Origin: Melastoma dodecandrum
Lineage: Eukaryota; Streptophyta; Magnoliopsida; Myrtales; Melastomataceae
Assembly: GCA_029817715.1 (NCBI GenBank)
Contig: JARUPY010000341.1
Location: 1 to 64,000 of the forward strand
Direction of reading: 5' to 3'
DNA: 64,000 nt
Shown: positions 59,216 through 64,000 of the stretch, one piece after another
Numbering within the stretch: position 1 is the first letter of the stretch
Layout: each line of letters opens with the position of its first letter
Notes under the pieces: model-generated
Databases searched by the model: none
What the model saw: the letters and a program-made list of their open reading frames with translations, nothing else
Told to the model about the DNA's origin: nothing
Program-made: the position numbers and the translations under genes

Positions 59216-59568
59216 TGGTAGATCAAGGGACATGATCCCTCGTGCATCCGTAAAGTGGGACCATCCTTTTTCCTTTTATTTAATTTTAGATGGAACAAAA
59301 ATCCGAAATTGTCAAACCTTAACTAACACTATTAATTGATGCTTTGTGACAAAATAATTAAGATCAAAATTCAACGAAAATAATTGATGAATGGATAAAA
59401 TATTTTTATCCACAACTAAAACTAAACTAAACCAAAATTTGTTTTAAACAGCAATTAGCAGTGCAACGTGAAGTAGAGAAATTCACTTGAAAGGGATACA
59501 AAAGAGATTGATAATGATAGAATGTGATGTAATAAGATTGGAGTCCATGGTCCAAAAGTTTTGTCACC
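59216..59568. other. Cystatin promoter and spacer
   Basis: AT-rich with no gene seen; it also holds the 3' end of the transporter gene to the right. Confidence 0.4.
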
Positions 59569-61897
59569 TTAATATTTTATCCCGAACGCATAAGCGCCTG
59601 CATTCCCCATTACATCAAGAAAGGAAATATGTTTAGTTAATCAGAAACAATTAAGTTTAAAGGGCAGAGCAGAGCAGAGGGGATTATTACCTAGTGACGG
59701 CATTACAAGTGTCAATACCGCGGTCCCCGCGATCTTCAGCGGCAATCCGGTCTTCACCATGTCTCTGATCTCGATGTGCCCAGTCGTGAACCCGACGATG
59801 TTCGACGGAGTCCCGGTCGGGAGAAGGAAAGCAAACTGTGCCCCAATCGCCCCTGGGACCATCAACAGGAGTGGGTGGACGTGCATGGTGCTCGCTATTT
59901 GGATCAATAAGGGGATCACGAGCGTGGTCGTCGCGTTGTTGGAGGTGAACTCGGTGATCGTCCCGCTTATCAAGCAAACTGCTGGTGCGATCGCTAGGTA
60001 GGGCACTTCCTCGAGGAATCCCAGAGCTTCGGACAGGATGTCGGCGAGGCCGCTGGTTCGGACGCCGTCGGCGATGGCAAAGCCCGCCCCCAGGAGCAGG
60101 ACTATGTTCCACGGCAGTTTCTTGCACTTGTTCCAGTCCATGAGTTTCTCGCGTTCCTGCTTCTTGTTTGGGATGATGAACAATAGTGTGGCCATCATCA
60201 CCTGCATCGAAGGATGGCTTGCTCAGCTGAGCCATAGCCGGATGAATTACATGTAGTCGAAAATACTCACGCTGACGGTTCCATCCCCGGCTCTCCCGTT
60301 AAACAGAGCTCCCCACCCGGGAATGTCATCTGTAATGCTCCTCGTCATCCACAGAAGTATTAGAACCTGTTGAATCACGGCCAAATGACAGCTAATCAAA
60401 CGACCGGAAGAAATCGCGTTATCCCCCAAAAAAGAGACTCTGTCAACAGCGAGCAGACCCCGAACACGGCCAGGACCATTTTCTCCGCAAACGCCATGGG
60501 TCCTAGCAACTCGAGGTCCCTTTTGAGGCTCGACTTGTCGAGATAAGCGGACAGAACGCGACCTGAGCCACTGGAGCAGTACAACAAGCAGAGGATCCCC
60601 CAGAGGGCGACGAAGATCAGCAACGCCAGGGGAAACCCAAAGAAGAACCACTGGCTGAAGCTTATCGGGTCGGCGTCGGGGAAGTAACCCTTCCACATCC
60701 CGACCAAGATCAAGTTCACGCCGGTCCCTGTCAGCGTGCTCATCCCTCCGATGGCGGCCGAGTATATCACCCCGAGGACCACCGCTTTACAGAAATTGGC
60801 GACCGCCGCGTCGTTACGAGAGGATTGCTCGGGGAGGCGTTGTAAGATACCGGTTGCGACCGGCATCATCATCACCGCGGCAGCCACGTTGTGCATCCAC
60901 ATGCTGACGAATGCGGTCGTCGCGCATATGCCAAGCAGCAACAGGGGCGGGTTCAGGGGTTCCCCGCAGAACAGCAACGTAATCTGCGGGTTCCATGAAC
61001 AGTCCCATCAGACGACATACGGAAAAAACTTCACGTGTATTCACAAATATTCCATTTTTATTAATCCATCCATGGTTGTAAATGAGAGTCATGATAGCAG
61101 GAGATGAAATTGAGACAGGATCGACTGTTGCTTTTACGAGAAGAGGTGAAAGAAACACGTGAAATCATTTGCAGGCAGGTAACTCCTTTTTCTTGAAATA
61201 CTGGTTTGTTGGGGACTATGATTGATGTAAAAGATAATAATTGAGGCATGGCCCCCAAACAACAACACGGTTGATTTCGACCTAAAAAGCTAAAAAGAAG
61301 AAACAACTTTTTTTAATTTATAATTTTGTGATAATTTATAAAAGTTTTTCTTTATTGTGAAATGTATGTATTATCTCAAATTAAGTACGACCAGGGGGTT
61401 AGACTAGTAATACTTGATAATCAGCAATCTGGACTCACATTCAAGGCAAGCCTGCGGTGGATGTTGTAGTGCTCAACGGCGAGGGCGAGGATGAAGCTCC
61501 CCAGGACGAGGGCGATCACGTCGTCCATGTAGGAACGGGCGACGTCGTCCGCAGCAGCAATCCCGAACAAGGGGAACAGGAAAAGGGGAGCCATGGAGGT
61601 GATGGGCATGGGGACGGGCTCGGTCAACCACCAGGCGAAGACCCAGCCGAGGACGCCCAGCATGTTCCTGGCGCTCGGAGGGCCGTCGAGCCTCACCAGG
61701 AGGCAGGCGGCAGCACATATGGCGGGGCCGAGGAGGATGTAGAGGGTATTGAGGTTGAGGATCGAGGAAAGGGGAGGGGGAGGGGGAGGGGAGGACGGTG
61801 TGGATGCGGCGGATAGGAGAGGCGGATAAGGCTTGGAGGACAATGGGAGAAGGGGAGCTTTTGGGTCGTCGTCGAGATTACGTCCTCGGCTTTCCAT
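59569..61897 (-). CDS. TDT: Tonoplast dicarboxylate transporter (SLC13/DASS family)
   Basis: Five exons on the minus strand: 61439-61897, 60459-60983, 60271-60366, 59691-60201 and 59569-59597. Together they give 539 residues, matching AttDT. It carries malate and related dicarboxylates across the vacuolar membrane. The cytosolic N-terminus is Pro/Ser-rich and ends before the first helix. SLC13 signatures are visible: [14 protein letters not shown], the first NTT-like clamp region [16 protein letters not shown], the second [13 protein letters not shown], and [17 protein letters not shown] in helix 9. The final exon is tiny, encoding AYAFGIKY and a stop. The donor after VFG (GGG|GTCTGC at 60458) removes a longer apparent frame that would add unrelated residues. 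Intact. Confidence 0.93.
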
Positions 61898-62564
61898 GTT
61901 TTGAATTTTACTAAGACAGAAGAAATGAAAAACTGCAGAGAGAAAGAATCGTGCCAAACTCTTTTTATCGTTGAGTTTCAAATGTCCGAACGGGACATTT
62001 ACGTGTAAGAGTGGATGACGTGGAGGTAGACGAGTTGATATTTGCCTCCCGATGTCTCGAGTGGATTGGATTGGTCACCGTCTGTTTTTGTGTTTGGAGG
62101 CTTGTGAATAAATGGGAAGTAATGTCTGACTTAGAATACCATGATTTTGACTCTCTCTTGCTCGTTGCATTATTTCTTGTATCATCATCATCATCATCAC
62201 AAGACTAGTTTCTTGACGTTTTAAGGTTTTCATTTCATTTTATTTTAGTTTTTTTTGTCTTGTTGGATGTGGGTCAGGGTCAAACCGAAAGCAAATTAAG
62301 GACCCAACTCTACCTTTTCTTTTATGTCTTAAGATTCTCTGGAAAGGAAAAAAAAAACAAAAGCAAAATGATTAGGATGAAAGTCTCTATCTGTCTCCAG
62401 CTTAGGATTAAGAATATGCTTTGGCTTTGGGTTTGGATGACATGTCAGCAGAATAATCATCTCTCCGTCCCCTCGATCCATCAATTAGTTTATATAAGAT
62501 CTTAAGTTGAAATGGGCTTACATCCGGATGAGCCCATTACACGGCCCGGCCCAATATAGACCAA
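61898..62564. other. Transporter promoter/leader and spacer
   Basis: Contains the likely 5' leader of the transporter and a TCATCA microsatellite near 62180. No gene seen. Confidence 0.4.
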
Positions 62565-62790
62565 TAGTGGGGTGAAAACGAGCCGAGTCGAGACCGATTA
62601 CTCCCTGGCTCGAGCTCGACTCGAACTCGATCGAGCTCAAATAATTGGAGCTCGAACTCGGCTCGGTCTAATTATGGAGAGCTCGAGCTTGGCTCGAAAG
62701 GCTCGAATGTAGATCGAGCCTAAGCTCGGCTCGAAAGCTCGTGCTCGATTTCAAAATATACATAGATTGAAGTTGACGCGAATTCGGCTC
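62565..62790. repeat. hAT-like transposon end with GCTCGA subterminal repeats
   Basis: Begins TAGTGGGGTGAAAACGAGCC, then runs through at least ten copies of GAGCTCG/GGCTCGA in both orientations. Plant hAT elements often start TAGGGGTG and carry such subterminal repeats. The matching other end and a target duplication were not found in the window. Confidence 0.4.
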
Positions 62791-64000
62791 GGTTGGCTTG
62801 AAAACATATATACTAAAGTTTACTTCAAAACCATAAATCTGAAATAACAATGTTGTCAAAACATTTCAACAAAATCAGACTTCCAAAACATCTCCAAAAG
62901 AACTATTCTCCCAAAACATCTCCATAAGATATAACCAGATTTTTCAAAACAACCACAAAACGATATAGCTTCATTATCAAATTATAATAATATCACAATG
63001 GCATCATATAAAATATTATAAAGAGTATTACAATCACCACAACAATAATAAGGCAATAAATATCTGAAAATTTTGTAATGCATGTGACGATATTTAGCTT
63101 ACTTCAAGAAGTTGAATTAGGTACTTGAATAAATATCTCTTAGTATGTTTTCCCTTTCTGTAAAAGAAACAAAAAAGAGAAATAAAAAGCTTGGGTTAGT
63201 AACATGTTTAATAAACAATTATTTCTAAGGCTCTTTAAGTGAGATGTACTCCCCGATTTAAGAATTGTTAATAACAGTTATCATGTTGTTTTGTAATCTA
63301 GTATTGACATAGTCAATTTTAATTATACATTGGATCCAGGCCAAAAGATAGGTCCTTATTGATGCTATAGGACTGTCATTGCTCGTCAGTTGCTTGGGAT
63401 CATGGCAGTTTTGAGGTAATCAACACATTAAACTAGTATTTTCGTTTAAGTATCTAAATATTTAAACATAATGTAATGAAATGCTATTGTTTGTTTCTTA
63501 GTTATGTGTTAGGCATAATGCTTCGATTTTGAGACATACAATTATTGATGCGAGAGATGTAATCCTTGTCGCATCAATTGATTCGTCCATACTTAGAGGT
63601 TTCAAGTCTTCTGGAAGTAGTTTTATGGTCTTTTATTCATATCAACTTGCATTTGATTACTGCTTTGGTGGATACATGACGTCCAGAGATGCACATATTT
63701 CACATGATAGACGGAGAGATTACCATGACGTTATAGGATGCTGTTGTTTTATATGGGTTGGTTATTGATGGTGATGAAGTTACATGACTTACCACAACAC
63801 ATGGTTGGAAAGCAAAGTGTGAGAAGCTACATGGAATAACACCACTGAGGAGTTGTTTGTAGGGTAGTCAACTAAAGCTTTCATGGTAACAGTTGTAGTT
63901 TAGCACGCTACCTATAGATGCTACAGATAACACGATGTGTTGTTATGCTCGCACATATATTCTTCAGCTGTTTAAACGTGTCATCTTTCTAGATAAGACC
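62791..64000. other. AT-rich sequence, possibly interior of a hAT-like element
   Basis: No transposase domain recognised. Short frames, for example at 63529-63768, have no family features. A short direct repeat (CCAAAACATCTCC) occurs near 62883 and 62911. Confidence 0.35.

Noticed and set aside
1..64000. CRISPR arrays, bacterial operons, tRNA or rRNA genes
   Set aside because: None seen; spaced repeats here are LTRs, microsatellites or transposon ends, and the gene structure is that of a plant nucleus.

Overview
This is a plant nuclear window. It has spliced genes with GT-AG introns, plant-specific families (PAT1-type GRAS factor, phytocystatin, tonoplast malate carrier, DOMON/cytochrome b561), a TTTAGGG-type telomere repeat, and chromovirus Ty3/gypsy elements primed by initiator tRNA-Met. 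It is most likely a core eudicot; the species cannot be fixed from sequence alone. All splice junctions below were worked out by hand from reading frame, family homology and GT/AG signals.

Left third (1-18 kb), gene-rich: a small two-helix membrane ORF (~2 kb); ADA2, the SAGA/GCN5 adaptor (3.4-7.7 kb, 13 exons, with a 1-base lesion right after its start codon); a small conserved plant protein tail-to-tail with it; an intronless PAT1-subfamily GRAS gene (9.8-11.4 kb, -); a two-exon complex I small subunit (13.1-14.3 kb, -); and, divergent from it, an uncharacterised four-exon gene (15.2-16.2 kb). A 1.27-kb non-autonomous Mutator-like element with a 9-bp target duplication follows.

Middle (18-36 kb): a decayed 5.3-kb gypsy element (18253-23570, -) sits directly upstream of a two-RRM hnRNP gene carrying two in-frame stops. 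Then come an intact INT4-type inositol transporter (27.9-30.0 kb), a U-box/armadillo pseudogene split by a solo LTR, degenerate retroelement sequence, an inverted array of ~180-bp repeats, and an AIR12-like DOMON/cytochrome b561 gene with two frameshifts in one exon.

Right (37-53.3 kb): a 16.3-kb nested insertion. A 6.2-kb gypsy element (-, 507-bp LTRs, TSD CATGC) landed 130 bp downstream of the b561 stop codon. A 10.06-kb Tekay/Del-like chromovirus (+, 2.24-kb LTRs, TSD TGAGC) then landed inside its left LTR. Both are disabled, and the lesions are informative: a templated 22-bp copy in one integrase, a telomere-repeat insertion and a ~0.65-kb foreign insert in the other element.

Far right (53.8-62 kb, all -): an 11-exon MO25-like scaffold gene, a secreted cystatin and a five-exon tonoplast dicarboxylate transporter, then AT-rich sequence with a hAT-like repeat end. 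The host genes are independent housekeeping or stress genes with no visible co-functional cluster. The most distinctive biology here is in the mobile elements and their repair scars.
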